From Microlunatus flavus (lineage in GTDB: Bacteria; Actinomycetota; Actinomycetes; Propionibacteriales; Propionibacteriaceae): 64,000 bases of DNA. The notes below the pieces were generated by a model. The model made no database searches. It saw only the letters and a list, made by a program, of their open reading frames with translations, and was not told the DNA's origin. A program made the translations under genes and the position numbers. The stretch's first letter is position 1; every line of letters starts with the position of its first letter. The stretch lies in assembly GCF_900110855.1 (NCBI RefSeq), contig NZ_FOFA01000007.1, positions 1 through 64,000 of the forward strand, written 5' to 3'. Shown here piece by piece: positions 1-6,768 of this stretch.

Positions 1-294
1 GGTGAGGAACCTGCGGCGCTCGCTCGCGCGGCGGTGGAGCCCGCCTGCGCCGCGGACCGGGACGGCGACGGCTGGGTCAGTCGCAAGGTCGGCCCGAACG
101 GCGTCGTCTGCGTGGCCTGGCAGCAAGTCAGCGTCGGCAAGCACCGCGCCGGCTCGCGATGCGACGTCCTCGTCACCGACCAGGTCCTGCAGTTCTGGAT
201 CGGCTCCGAGCTGCTCAAGACCGTGACCCGGACCAGCAGCGGGGAGGTGAGGAAGAAGCACGCCGCCGGCAGCCGCCCGCGGCCTAGAGTCTGA
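1..294 (+). CDS. IS481-type transposase, C-terminal fragment (5' end outside window)
   Basis: The frame is open from base 1 to a TGA at 292-294 with no convincing start inside, so the gene enters from the left. The translated segment GVVCVAWQQVSVGKHRAG followed by CDVLVTDQVLQFWIG resembles the C-terminal region of IS481/integrase-core transposases of Actinobacteria. The catalytic DDE residues would lie upstream and cannot be seen. The tail after the KKHA motif looks divergent. I cannot tell whether the element is intact. No clear terminal inverted repeat could be assigned without the other end. Confidence 0.72.
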   Translation, partial: GEEPAALARAAVEPACAADRDGDGWVSRKVGPNGVVCVAWQQVSVGKHRAGSRCDVLVTDQVLQFWIGSELLKTVTRTSSGEVRKKHAAGSRPRPRV

Positions 295-490
295 TTCAGA
301 GTGTCAAGGATCAACCGGTACTCAACCGTCAAGCCTCAAGCGGAACCAGACAGGGGCGCCGTCCGCGCAGGTGCCCAGGTCCTCGAACCGGCCCGCCGGC
401 ACGACCCCACCTGCGCCGTCGCCCCGAGTCCGACCGCGCGCAGGCTGGACGCGCCGAGCGGCCTCGGCCCTGCGTGACAGGCTCGTCGCC
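295..490. other. Intergenic region after the transposase fragment
   Basis: This 196-base stretch starts with an AT-richer segment (about 295-345) that probably holds the end of the insertion sequence. The rest returns to genome-like GC. An in-frame extension of the next gene up to 371 exists but its residue composition looks non-coding. I see no clear promoter or RNA. Confidence 0.35.
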
Positions 491-805
491 ATGAGCTCCA
501 CGCACGAGACGGCGCCCGCCGACCCCCAGGCCGTACGCCGGCTGCTCGGCCAGCTGCGTCACCAGATCGACCAGGCGCTCGAGGACCTCGACGCCCAGGC
601 GCCGGCGGCCGCGGAGCGGCCCGCTCCGGCTCCGCAGACGTTCAGCCGGCCCGCGACCGTTCCGCCGGTGCGCATGGAGCAGCTCCACCGCACCCCCGAA
701 CCCACCGCCGACCTGGACGACCTCGTCGACGTGCTCGCCCCCCGGCTGCTCGAGCGGCTGGTGCCGGCCCTGCGCGACGCGCTGCGCGAGGACCGCCAGG
801 GCTGA
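491..805 (+). CDS. Hypothetical protein, 104 aa
   Basis: I do not recognise a family. The 104-residue product begins MSSTHETAPADPQAVRRLLG. It has a predicted helical N-terminal part (RRLLGQLRHQIDQALEDLD), a Pro/Ala-rich linker at about 38-65, and an acidic/leucine-rich C-terminal helix (DLDDLVDVLAPRLLERLVPA). Codon third positions are strongly G/C, which supports coding. The ATG at 491 is preferred over an in-frame start at 371 because the upstream extension is Arg/Pro-rich. There is no strong Shine-Dalgarno sequence. The gene converges on the ATPase that ends at 819. No signal peptide or membrane segment is seen. Confidence 0.6.
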   Translation: MSSTHETAPADPQAVRRLLGQLRHQIDQALEDLDAQAPAAAERPAPAPQTFSRPATVPPVRMEQLHRTPEPTADLDDLVDVLAPRLLERLVPALRDALREDRQG

Positions 806-818
806 GCGCGCTGCGACC

Positions 819-1550
819 TCAGTCGTCGATCACGTGCCGCAGGTAGCGGTGCGGGTCGGTGAGGTAGGAGCGCCAGTTCGCCACCAGCACGAGGTCGTCC
901 CACGACGTCTCGCGGAGGCCCCAGTCGCCGACCTCGAGGATCGTCGCGCCGGGCAGGGCCGCCAGCACGGGGGAGTGGGTGGCGCAGACGACCTGGGCGC
1001 CCTCGGTCGTGGCGAGCTCGTGCAGCGCCGCGACGAGCGCCAGGGTCGAGGCGAAGGACAGCGCGGTCTCGGGCTCGTCGAGGCAGTAGAAGCCGGGCGA
1101 GCCGAGGTACTTGCGGACCATCTGCAGGATCGACTCGCCGTGGCTCAGCTCGTGGAACTTCGGGTCGCCGGGACCACCGGCGCCGGAGTCCAGGTAGGAC
1201 AGGTAGCCGTGCATCGTCTCGGCGCGCAGGAAGTAGCCCCAGCGCGAGGCCCCGGCCGCACGGGTGAGCCGCAGCCAGTCGTGCAGGTCGGACTCGGTGC
1301 GGACGGTCTCGTGGACGGTGTTGCGGGTGCCGCCCTCCAGCGAGAGCCCGTACGCGCCCGCGATCCCCTCGAGCAGCGTCGACTTGCCGGAACCGTTCTC
1401 GCCGACGACGAAGGTGACGCCCGCGTCGAGCACGAGGCCCTCGCGCAGGACCTGGTCGACCACGGGCAGCGTCGTCGGCCAGCGTCCCCAGGAGACGTCG
1501 GCGTCCTCGCGGCCGTCGACGCGGCGGACCGGTCGGCGGTCGAGGCGCAC
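819..1550 (-). CDS. AAA/ABC-type ATPase (RecF/SMC-like, single domain)
   Basis: A 243-aa soluble ATPase. The Walker A motif GENGSGKST lies at residues 50-58, an ABC-like signature LSHGES at 135-140, Walker B FYCLDEPE at 154-161 and the H-loop CATHSP at about 189-194. This is the compact AAA_21/AAA_23-type fold in which the ATPase resembles ABC transporters but no transmembrane partner is nearby. Such proteins usually act alone or with a nuclease or toxin-like partner, and none is obvious here. The start is GTG at 1550, 10 bases after the stop of the VOC gene, so the two are probably co-transcribed. The substrate is unknown. Confidence 0.75.
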   Translation of the reverse strand: MRLDRRPVRRVDGREDADVSWGRWPTTLPVVDQVLREGLVLDAGVTFVVGENGSGKSTLLEGIAGAYGLSLEGGTRNTVHETVRTESDLHDWLRLTRAAGASRWGYFLRAETMHGYLSYLDSGAGGPGDPKFHELSHGESILQMVRKYLGSPGFYCLDEPETALSFASTLALVAALHELATTEGAQVVCATHSPVLAALPGATILEVGDWGLRETSWDDLVLVANWRSYLTDPHRYLRHVIDD

Positions 1551-1560
1551 GGGTGCGGCG

Positions 1561-1971
1561 TCAGCCGGCGCTGATGTTGACGAGCCAGGAGATCCCGAAC
1601 CGGTCGTCGCACTGCCCGAACTCGTCGCCCCACATCTGCTTCTCCAGCGGGAACGTGACGGTGCCGCCCTCCGACAGCCGACCCCAGTAGCCGCGCAGGG
1701 CGTCGGCGTCGTCCCCGCTGAGGCTGATCGCGATGTTGTTGCCGACGGTGAGGTCCATCGGGCCCGGCACGTCGGAGATCATCAGCGTGAAGCCCATCGG
1801 CGTCTCCAGCTGCCCGTGCATCACGTCGTCCGCCGTGACCCCGGGCGGCGCCTCGCCGAACTCGCCGAACGTCATCACGGTGAAGTCGCCGCCGAAGACC
1901 GCCTGGTAGAACTCCAGGGCTTCGCGGGCCTGCCCGCGGAAGTTGATGTACGGGTTGAGACGCGAGGACAT
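1561..1971 (-). CDS. VOC-family (PhnB/glyoxalase-like) protein
   Basis: A 136-aa protein beginning MSSRLNPYINFRGQAREALE, a typical PhnB-like vicinal-oxygen-chelate opening. It keeps the FYQAVFGG segment and a C-terminal WLVNIS strand. These proteins are often annotated as 3-demethylubiquinone methyltransferase-like, but the real function is usually unknown. The ATG at 1971 has a strong AAGGAG ribosome site about 8 bases upstream, which fixes the start against longer in-frame options. It is the first gene of a short minus-strand unit with the ATPase and is divergent from the hydrolase at 2081. Confidence 0.8.
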   Translation of the reverse strand: MSSRLNPYINFRGQAREALEFYQAVFGGDFTVMTFGEFGEAPPGVTADDVMHGQLETPMGFTLMISDVPGPMDLTVGNNIAISLSGDDADALRGYWGRLSEGGTVTFPLEKQMWGDEFGQCDDRFGISWLVNISAG

Positions 1972-2067
1972 GCGGGCTCCTTCGGTCGCGGGCCAGGGCG
2001 TCGGCCCGGTGGGCAGCACCCTAGACCTGCTCCGCGCGTCGGGGCAGGTCCTCAGAACGCGCACCCG

Positions 2068-2073
2068 TACCCT
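2068..2073 (+). promoter_or_regulatory. -10 hexamer TACCCT, probable leaderless promoter
   Basis: TACCCT lies 7 bases before the ATG at 2081, so transcription would begin at or next to the start codon. No Shine-Dalgarno sequence is seen, in line with a leaderless mRNA. Confidence 0.4.
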
Positions 2074-2080
2074 CGTCGGC

Positions 2081-3118
2081 ATGCGGCAACCGGGCTCGAC
2101 CAGCCGCACCGTCCTGGCCCTGACCTGGCTCGTCGTGGGCGCCGCGATGGTCGCCGTCACGGGCTGGATCGGCTGGACCCGGGGCCGCGTGCTCCTCAAC
2201 GGCCACCCCGCCGCGGTGGTGCTCGGACTGGCGACGGGACTGCTCGGCTTCGTCGCCCTCGCCTGGGCCGTCGCGTCGCTCGTGATCGGCGACCGGCAGG
2301 ACCGCGAGGGCGACCCCGACCACCCCGCCCGGCGCACCCCGGCCCAGCTCGAGCGCCGGGCCCGGGTCCGGATCGTGCTCGCGGTGCCGCTGCTCCTGCT
2401 CGCCCTGCTGTCCGTCGTGCTCCTCGGCTACTCCCGACCGCTGGCCGCCCAGCCGGAGGCGCTCGCCGCCCTGCGCAGCCAGAACGGCGTGCGGACCGTG
2501 GACCGCGTGACCTGGTACGAGCTCGTCCCCACCCTGGAGGACGCCCGCGGCACGACCGTCCGGCCGACGACCGGGCTGGTCTTCCTGCCCGGGGCGCGGG
2601 TCGACCCGCGCGCGTACGCCCCCGAGCTGCGCCGGGTGGCGGAGGCGGGTTACCTCGTCGTCGTGCTCAAGGAACCCTTCGGCTTCTCGATCTTCGACCG
2701 CGACCACACGGCGGCGATCGTCGAGAACCACCCGGAGATCACCCACTGGGTGGTCGGCGGCCACTCGCTCGGAGGCACGGTCGCGGCGTCCTACGCCGAC
2801 GGCGACCGCCGCGTGGAGGGCCTGCTGCTGCTGGCCTCCTACCCCTCCAGCCGCCTCGACCGCACCGACCTGCGGGTCACCTCGGTCTCCGGCGACCAGG
2901 ACGGCCTCGCGACGCCGGCCGACATCGAGGCGTCGAAGGCGAAGCTGCCGCCGAGCACGACGTACGTCGTCGTCCCGGGCGCCGCGCACGCGAGCTTCGG
3001 CGACTACGGCCGCCAGCCCCACGACGGCACGCCGACCGCCGACCCGGTCGCGGTCCAGGAGCAGGTGGCCAAGGCCGCGGTCGACCTGCTGGTCGCGATC
3101 ACGCCCAAAGCGAAGTAG
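2081..3118 (+). CDS. Membrane-anchored alpha/beta hydrolase
   Basis: A 345-aa protein with three hydrophobic N-terminal segments (about 11-32, 44-70, 97-117) followed by a hydrolase domain. The nucleophile elbow GGHSLGG gives Ser229, with Asp274 in GDQDG and His303 in GAAHASFGDYG as the rest of a triad. This fits the Abhydrolase_5/DLH-like families. Its substrate cannot be told from sequence. The catalytic domain is probably outside the membrane. The start ATG at 2081 is set by the leaderless-type -10 just upstream and by the loss of coding character before it. Confidence 0.78.
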   Translation: MRQPGSTSRTVLALTWLVVGAAMVAVTGWIGWTRGRVLLNGHPAAVVLGLATGLLGFVALAWAVASLVIGDRQDREGDPDHPARRTPAQLERRARVRIVLAVPLLLLALLSVVLLGYSRPLAAQPEALAALRSQNGVRTVDRVTWYELVPTLEDARGTTVRPTTGLVFLPGARVDPRAYAPELRRVAEAGYLVVVLKEPFGFSIFDRDHTAAIVENHPEITHWVVGGHSLGGTVAASYADGDRRVEGLLLLASYPSSRLDRTDLRVTSVSGDQDGLATPADIEASKAKLPPSTTYVVVPGAAHASFGDYGRQPHDGTPTADPVAVQEQVAKAAVDLLVAITPKAK

Positions 3119-3145
3119 CGGTCGTCGCGGGCGGCCGATCCTCCC

Positions 3146-3151
3146 TACGAT
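3146..3151 (+). promoter_or_regulatory. -10 hexamer TACGAT, probable leaderless promoter
   Basis: TACGAT is separated by 6 bases from the ATG at 3158, the spacing expected when the first transcribed base is the start codon. It supports ATG 3158 as the true start of the pyrophosphorylase. Confidence 0.5.
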
Positions 3152-3157
3152 CGAGCC

Positions 3158-4540
3158 ATGAGCGCAGAGGGTCTGGAAGCCGCCCGCACGAAGATGGCCG
3201 ACGCCGGGGTGCAGCCCCAGGCGATCGAGGTCTTCACGCACTACTACCACCAGCTGGAGGAGGGCGTCACCGGGCTGATCGCCGAGGACAGCATCGAGCC
3301 CCTCACCGACCCGCCGATGCTGAGCGACGTCGAGGTCAGCCCCGAGCAGGCCGCCGAGGCCCTCGGCGCCACCGCGATCATCAAGCTGAACGGCGGCCTC
3401 GGCACCTCCATGGGGATGGAGAGGGCCAAGTCCCTGCTCCCGGTGCGCGGGGACCGGACGTTCCTCGACCTCATCGTCGAGCAGGTCCTCACCGCACGGG
3501 AGACGTACGGGGCGCGGTTGCCGCTGCTGTTCATGGACAGCTTCCGCACCCACGACGACACCCTCGCCGCGCTCGCGGGCTACGACGACCTGCCGGTCGA
3601 GGGCCTGGGCCTGGACTTCCAGCAGAACCAGGAGCCCAAGCTCCTCGTCGACGGCCTGACGCCGGTCGAGTGGCCGGCCGACCCGTCGCTGGAGTGGTGC
3701 CCGCCCGGCCACGGCGACCTCTACACGACGCTCGAGGGTTCCGGGGTGCTCGACCGGCTGCTCGAGCTCGGCTACCGCTACGCCTCGGTCTCCAACTCCG
3801 ACAACCTCGGTGCCGCCCCGGACGCGACGATCGCCGGGTGGTTCGCGGCGACGGGAGCCCCGTACGCCGCCGAGGTCTGCCGCCGCACCCCTGCCGACCG
3901 CAAGGGCGGCCACCTCGCCGTGCGGAAGTCGGACGGCCAGCTGATCCTCCGCGACACCGCCCAGACCGCGCCGGACGAGATGCACTTCTTCACCGACGAG
4001 CACCGCCACCCGTTCTTCCACTGCAACAACCTGTGGTTCGACCTGGCTGCGGTCTCGAAGGTCCTCAAGGAGCGCAACGCCGTCCTCGGGCTGCCGCTGA
4101 TCAAGAACGTGAAGAACGTCGACCCGTCCGACTCCTCCTCGCCGGAGGTCGTGCAGATCGAGAGCGCGATGGGCGCGGCGATCGAGGTGTTCCCGGGCGC
4201 CACGGCGATCGGCGTCGGGCGCGAGCGCTTCCTGCCCGTCAAGACCACGAACGACCTGATGCTGCTGCGCTCCGACGTCTACGACGTCACCCCGGAGGGC
4301 CGCCTCGAGCGGACCGTGGACCCCGCACCGCTGGTCGACCTGGACAGCCGCCACTACAAGACGATCTCGCGCTTCGACGCCCACTTCCCCGCGGACGTGC
4401 CGTCGCTGCGCGAGGCGCAGAGCCTCACGGTGAAGGGCGACTGGACCTTCGAGGCCGACGTGCGCGTCGTGGGTGCCGCGACCCTGGAGGACGAGGGGTC
4501 GGCCAGCACCGTCCCCAGCGGCACGGTCCTCGGCGGCTGA
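3158..4540 (+). CDS. UTP--glucose-1-phosphate uridylyltransferase (eukaryote-type UDPGP family)
   Basis: A 460-aa cytosolic enzyme making UDP-glucose from UTP and glucose-1-phosphate. The nucleotide-binding loop KLNGGLGTSMGMERAKSLL is at residues 76-94, the signature of the UDPGP (PF01704) family. Further family segments are SNSDNLGA, HPFFHCNNLWFDL and the lysine-containing LPVKTTNDLMLLRSD. This is the type found in eukaryotes and many actinomycetes, not the GalU type. UDP-glucose feeds polysaccharide and glycogen/trehalose synthesis. The downstream 104-aa gene starts 5 bases after its stop and is probably co-transcribed. Confidence 0.9.
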   Translation: MSAEGLEAARTKMADAGVQPQAIEVFTHYYHQLEEGVTGLIAEDSIEPLTDPPMLSDVEVSPEQAAEALGATAIIKLNGGLGTSMGMERAKSLLPVRGDRTFLDLIVEQVLTARETYGARLPLLFMDSFRTHDDTLAALAGYDDLPVEGLGLDFQQNQEPKLLVDGLTPVEWPADPSLEWCPPGHGDLYTTLEGSGVLDRLLELGYRYASVSNSDNLGAAPDATIAGWFAATGAPYAAEVCRRTPADRKGGHLAVRKSDGQLILRDTAQTAPDEMHFFTDEHRHPFFHCNNLWFDLAAVSKVLKERNAVLGLPLIKNVKNVDPSDSSSPEVVQIESAMGAAIEVFPGATAIGVGRERFLPVKTTNDLMLLRSDVYDVTPEGRLERTVDPAPLVDLDSRHYKTISRFDAHFPADVPSLREAQSLTVKGDWTFEADVRVVGAATLEDEGSASTVPSGTVLGG

Positions 4541-4545
4541 GGGCG

Positions 4546-4860
4546 GTGGCCGCCGGCGAGCCGAGGGCCTGGCACCAGGCCCTGGCGTACGCGGTGTCGG
4601 GCGAGCGCCGGCCCGAGCTCGGCGTGCAGGAGGTGCCGGACCTCGACGTGGTCGCCGCGGCCCTGGCCGGACGCACGGTCGGCGCGCACGCGGTCCCGCC
4701 CGACCTGCGCGAGGGGATCGGCGCGGCCCAGCTCGCGGCGCTGGTCACCGCGCTGCGCGCCCGCCTCGACGCAGGCGCGCACCCGGTGCTCGCCGACCGC
4801 GCCCCGGACGCGGACGAGCGCCGGCTCCTCGCCGACGTCCCTCCCCACCACGGGACCTGA
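4546..4860 (+). CDS. Hypothetical protein, 104 aa
   Basis: This gene is unrecognised. It starts with GTG at 4546, five bases after the UDPGP stop, and ends at TGA 4858-4860. The product (VAAGEPRAWHQALAYAVSGE...) is Ala/Leu-rich and contains helical stretches such as AAQLAALVTALRARLDAG. Third codon positions are almost all G or C, which supports translation. It has no membrane segment or cysteine motif. The tight spacing implies co-expression with the pyrophosphorylase. Confidence 0.6.
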   Translation: MAAGEPRAWHQALAYAVSGERRPELGVQEVPDLDVVAAALAGRTVGAHAVPPDLREGIGAAQLAALVTALRARLDAGAHPVLADRAPDADERRLLADVPPHHGT

Positions 4861-4898
4861 GGGGCGCCGGCTCCGCGCGCGGGAGGCCGCACGGACGA

Positions 4899-4949
4899 CA
4901 CTGCGCGCAACCGGCGGCGGCACTCGCGTGTCGCCGGTTGCGCGCAGTG
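4899..4949. terminator. Long perfect hairpin between convergent genes
   Basis: Two 18-base arms, 4899-4916 and 4932-4949, are exact reverse complements (CACTGCGCGCAACCGGCG) around a 15-base loop. It lies between a plus gene ending at 4860 and mscL ending at 4987, so a bidirectional terminator is likely. No U-run follows. Confidence 0.65.
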
Positions 4950-4986
4950 GTGGTGCGCTGCGTGCGGCCCCTCGGGCCGCCGTGGG

Positions 4987-5394
4987 TCAGCGGTGGTCGG
5001 GGACCTGACCGGGGACCGGGTTGCCCGCGGCCTGCTGGCGCAGCAGGTCGCGGATCTCGGTCAGCAGGTCCTCCGACGTGACGGCCGGCGCGGCCTCCGG
5101 CTGGTCCTGCATGGCCTTGAGCCGCTCGCTGATCCGGTTGTACGGCAGGACGACGAGCCAGTAGACGACGGCCGCGGTGAGGATGAAGCTCAGCAGGGCG
5201 GTGATGAAGACGCCGACGCTGATGCCGTAGATCGAGGTCGAGCTGAAGTCGGGCACACCACCGAACTTGCCGATGATGTCCATGATCATCCCGGTGAAGG
5301 CCTTGACCACGGCAGCGAAGGCGGTGCCGATGATGACCGCGACGGCCAGCTCGACGAGGTTGCCCCGCATCAGGAAATCTCGAAAGCCCTTCAC
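4987..5394 (-). CDS. mscL: Large-conductance mechanosensitive channel
   Basis: A 135-aa inner-membrane channel that opens under turgor stress. The N-terminus MKGFRDFLMRGNLVELAVAV is the classic amphipathic S1 helix plus start of TM1, with the second membrane segment at about 66-90 (GVFITALLSFILTAAVVYWL). The C-terminal cytoplasmic helix (SEDLLTEIRDLLRQQ) is present. Length and order match the family. It is immediately downstream of the SAF-domain gene on the same strand with 56 bases between, and both may share a transcript. The synteny mscL-(SAF)-ruc resembles the mycobacterial mscL/Rv0991c region. Confidence 0.95.
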   Translation of the reverse strand: MKGFRDFLMRGNLVELAVAVIIGTAFAAVVKAFTGMIMDIIGKFGGVPDFSSTSIYGISVGVFITALLSFILTAAVVYWLVVLPYNRISERLKAMQDQPEAAPAVTSEDLLTEIRDLLRQQAAGNPVPGQVPDHR

Positions 5395-5450
5395 GTTTCT
5401 CCCCCTGGGCAGATGGGTACACCCCTGACCCGCTGCACGCTAGCAGCGCT

Positions 5451-6101
5451 TCAGCGCCAGATCACGGTCAACGCGCCCGAGGCCGCCGCCCCGGCGAGGG
5501 CTGCGGTCGCGGTGTCGGGGACGTCGAGGACGACGAGCGCGCCGGCGGTGGTCGCCTGGTCGTCGGCGCTGCGGGCGGGGATGGTCACCACCCGGACCGC
5601 ATGGGCCACGGTGCTCGTCCGGCCGCCCTCCGCGGCCACGCCGATCACGTCGACCACGTCGCCGGGCCTCAGCAGGGCGACGACGTCGGCGTCGCCGAGG
5701 CGGACCGGCGCCAGCACGTGCCCGACGCCGACCACCTCGGCCGACGTCACGGCGAGCGGGGTCAGCACCTGGTGCCGGGTCACCGGTGCGGCGAGGCGCT
5801 GCCCGACCAACGCGTCCAGGTCTGCAGTGGCGCGTTCGGGCAGCCCCTCCCGCGGCAGGTCGACGGCCTCGAGGTCGTCGACGCCCAGGACGGTGCCGCC
5901 GGCGAGGTCGCTGCGCGCCCGCACGACCGTCGAGGTCGGCGGCGCGGGCGGGGCCGTTGCTGCCAGCCCGGTGACGACGGTGAGGGCGGCGGCCACCACG
6001 GCCAGCTTGCGCCGGTGCCAGGAGGCCGCGCGGACGAGCCGGCGCAACGGGTGGTGGGTGTGGTGGGGGATGCCCGGACGGGCGGGGGGACGCGGTCGCA
6101 C
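5451..6101 (-). CDS. SAF-domain protein (CpaB/RcpC-like), membrane anchored
   Basis: A 216-aa protein with a basic N-terminus, one membrane segment at about 33-52 and an exported part containing a SAF-type domain (VVRARSDLAGGTVLGVDDLEAVDLP, then QRLAAPVTRHQVLT). A second half resembles the CpaB/RcpC C-terminal region (ADVVALLRPGDVVDVIG). In Flp-pilus systems CpaB is an assembly protein, but no tad/flp genes are here. Stand-alone copies beside mscL and an FmdB-type gene are common in actinomycetes and their role is not established. The extracytoplasmic location is inferred from the membrane segment. Confidence 0.75.
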   Translation of the reverse strand: MRPRPPARPGIPHHTHHPLRRLVRAASWHRRKLAVVAAALTVVTGLAATAPPAPPTSTVVRARSDLAGGTVLGVDDLEAVDLPREGLPERATADLDALVGQRLAAPVTRHQVLTPLAVTSAEVVGVGHVLAPVRLGDADVVALLRPGDVVDVIGVAAEGGRTSTVAHAVRVVTIPARSADDQATTAGALVVLDVPDTATAALAGAAASGALTVIWR

Positions 6102-6151
6102 ACCTCAGTGGTAACGACGCGGCACCCTGATGTGCCGGTCGTCCACAGGAC

Positions 6152-6538
6152 TCAGGCGGCGGAACCCGACCCTGTGGACGAGCTGGCCGCCTTGGCCGGG
6201 GCCTTCGTCTCGGTCTTGGGGCTCGAGGACCCGTTGGTGCCCGAGGACCCGTTGGACCCCGCGGACCCGTTGGACCCCGACGACCCGTTCGACGAGCTGT
6301 CGGAGGAGCTGGTGCTCTTGCTGCTCGAGGAGGACGAGCCGCCGTCGGAGGAGCCCTCCTTCGGCCGGGAGTCGGTCCGGTAGAAGCCCGAGCCCTTGAA
6401 GACGACGCCGACGGCGTTGTAGACCTTCCGCAGCTGCCCGTGGCAGCTCGGGCACTCCGTCAGCGCGGCGTCGCTGAACTTCTGCACGGCCTCGAGGTCG
6501 TGACCGCACTCGGTGCAGCGGTACTGGTAGGTAGGCAT
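6152..6538 (-). CDS. ruc: FmdB-family zinc-ribbon protein, Ruc-like redox chaperone homologue
   Basis: A 128-aa protein. The N-terminal 58 residues form a zinc ribbon with Cys8, Cys11, Cys29 and Cys32 (MPTYQYRCTECGH, then CPSC), as in the FmdB/CxxC_CXXC_SSSS family. The remaining 70 residues are almost only Ser, Gly, Asn, Lys and Asp, so disordered. M. tuberculosis Rv0991c (Ruc) has this same layout and acts as an ATP-independent chaperone activated by cysteine oxidation. Its expression is controlled with the HrcA heat-shock regulon. The CIRCE-like operator 47 bases upstream of this ATG supports orthology. The start is ATG 6538; a longer in-frame start at 6658 would read through the operator. 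Confidence 0.8.
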   Translation of the reverse strand: MPTYQYRCTECGHDLEAVQKFSDAALTECPSCHGQLRKVYNAVGVVFKGSGFYRTDSRPKEGSSDGGSSSSSSKSTSSSDSSSNGSSGSNGSAGSNGSSGTNGSSSPKTETKAPAKAASSSTGSGSAA

Positions 6539-6584
6539 CCGGCTCTTTCCCTCGTGGTCGGCGCCACCGCCCGACCGTGTCTCG

Positions 6585-6611
6585 CTAGCACTCAAGGATA
6601 TCGACTGCCAA
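6585..6611. promoter_or_regulatory. CIRCE-like operator (HrcA site)
   Basis: The left half CTAGCACTC (6585-6593) matches the CIRCE half TTAGCACTC in 8 of 9 positions. A 9-base spacer follows, then GACTGCCAA (6603-6611), matching GAGTGCTAA in 7 of 9. Spacer length is exactly that of CIRCE. It sits between ruc (minus) and the acylase (plus), closer to ruc. HrcA itself is not in the window. Confidence 0.65.
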
Positions 6612-6755
6612 CCCATTCCCGGGCCACGCGCGCAGCCGGGGCGATCCGGGCGACGCACCGCACCTGACGCGGAGCGCGGCGGTGCCGGCCGGCGGCGTAC
6701 GGCGGCGACCCGTGGCGCGGGCCGCGTCGGACCGTGGTTCCCCAGGTCCGCTCAC

Positions 6756-6761
6756 TACTGT
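6756..6761 (+). promoter_or_regulatory. -10 hexamer TACTGT, probable leaderless promoter
   Basis: TACTGT lies 7 bases before GTG 6769. This picks GTG 6769 over the in-frame GTG at 6760, which overlaps the hexamer. Confidence 0.4.
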
Positions 6762-6768
6762 GCACCCC

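Noticed and set aside
2-226. Plus-strand ORF of 74 codons at the left edge
   Set aside because: It is out of frame with the transposase fragment that has clear family similarity, and its Ser/Arg-rich product has no motif.
1264-4860. A 1198-codon plus-strand ORF
   Set aside because: Only its last 104 codons have coding character. The rest is a shadow of the ATPase, VOC, hydrolase and pyrophosphorylase genes, Arg/Pro/Gly-rich with no domain.
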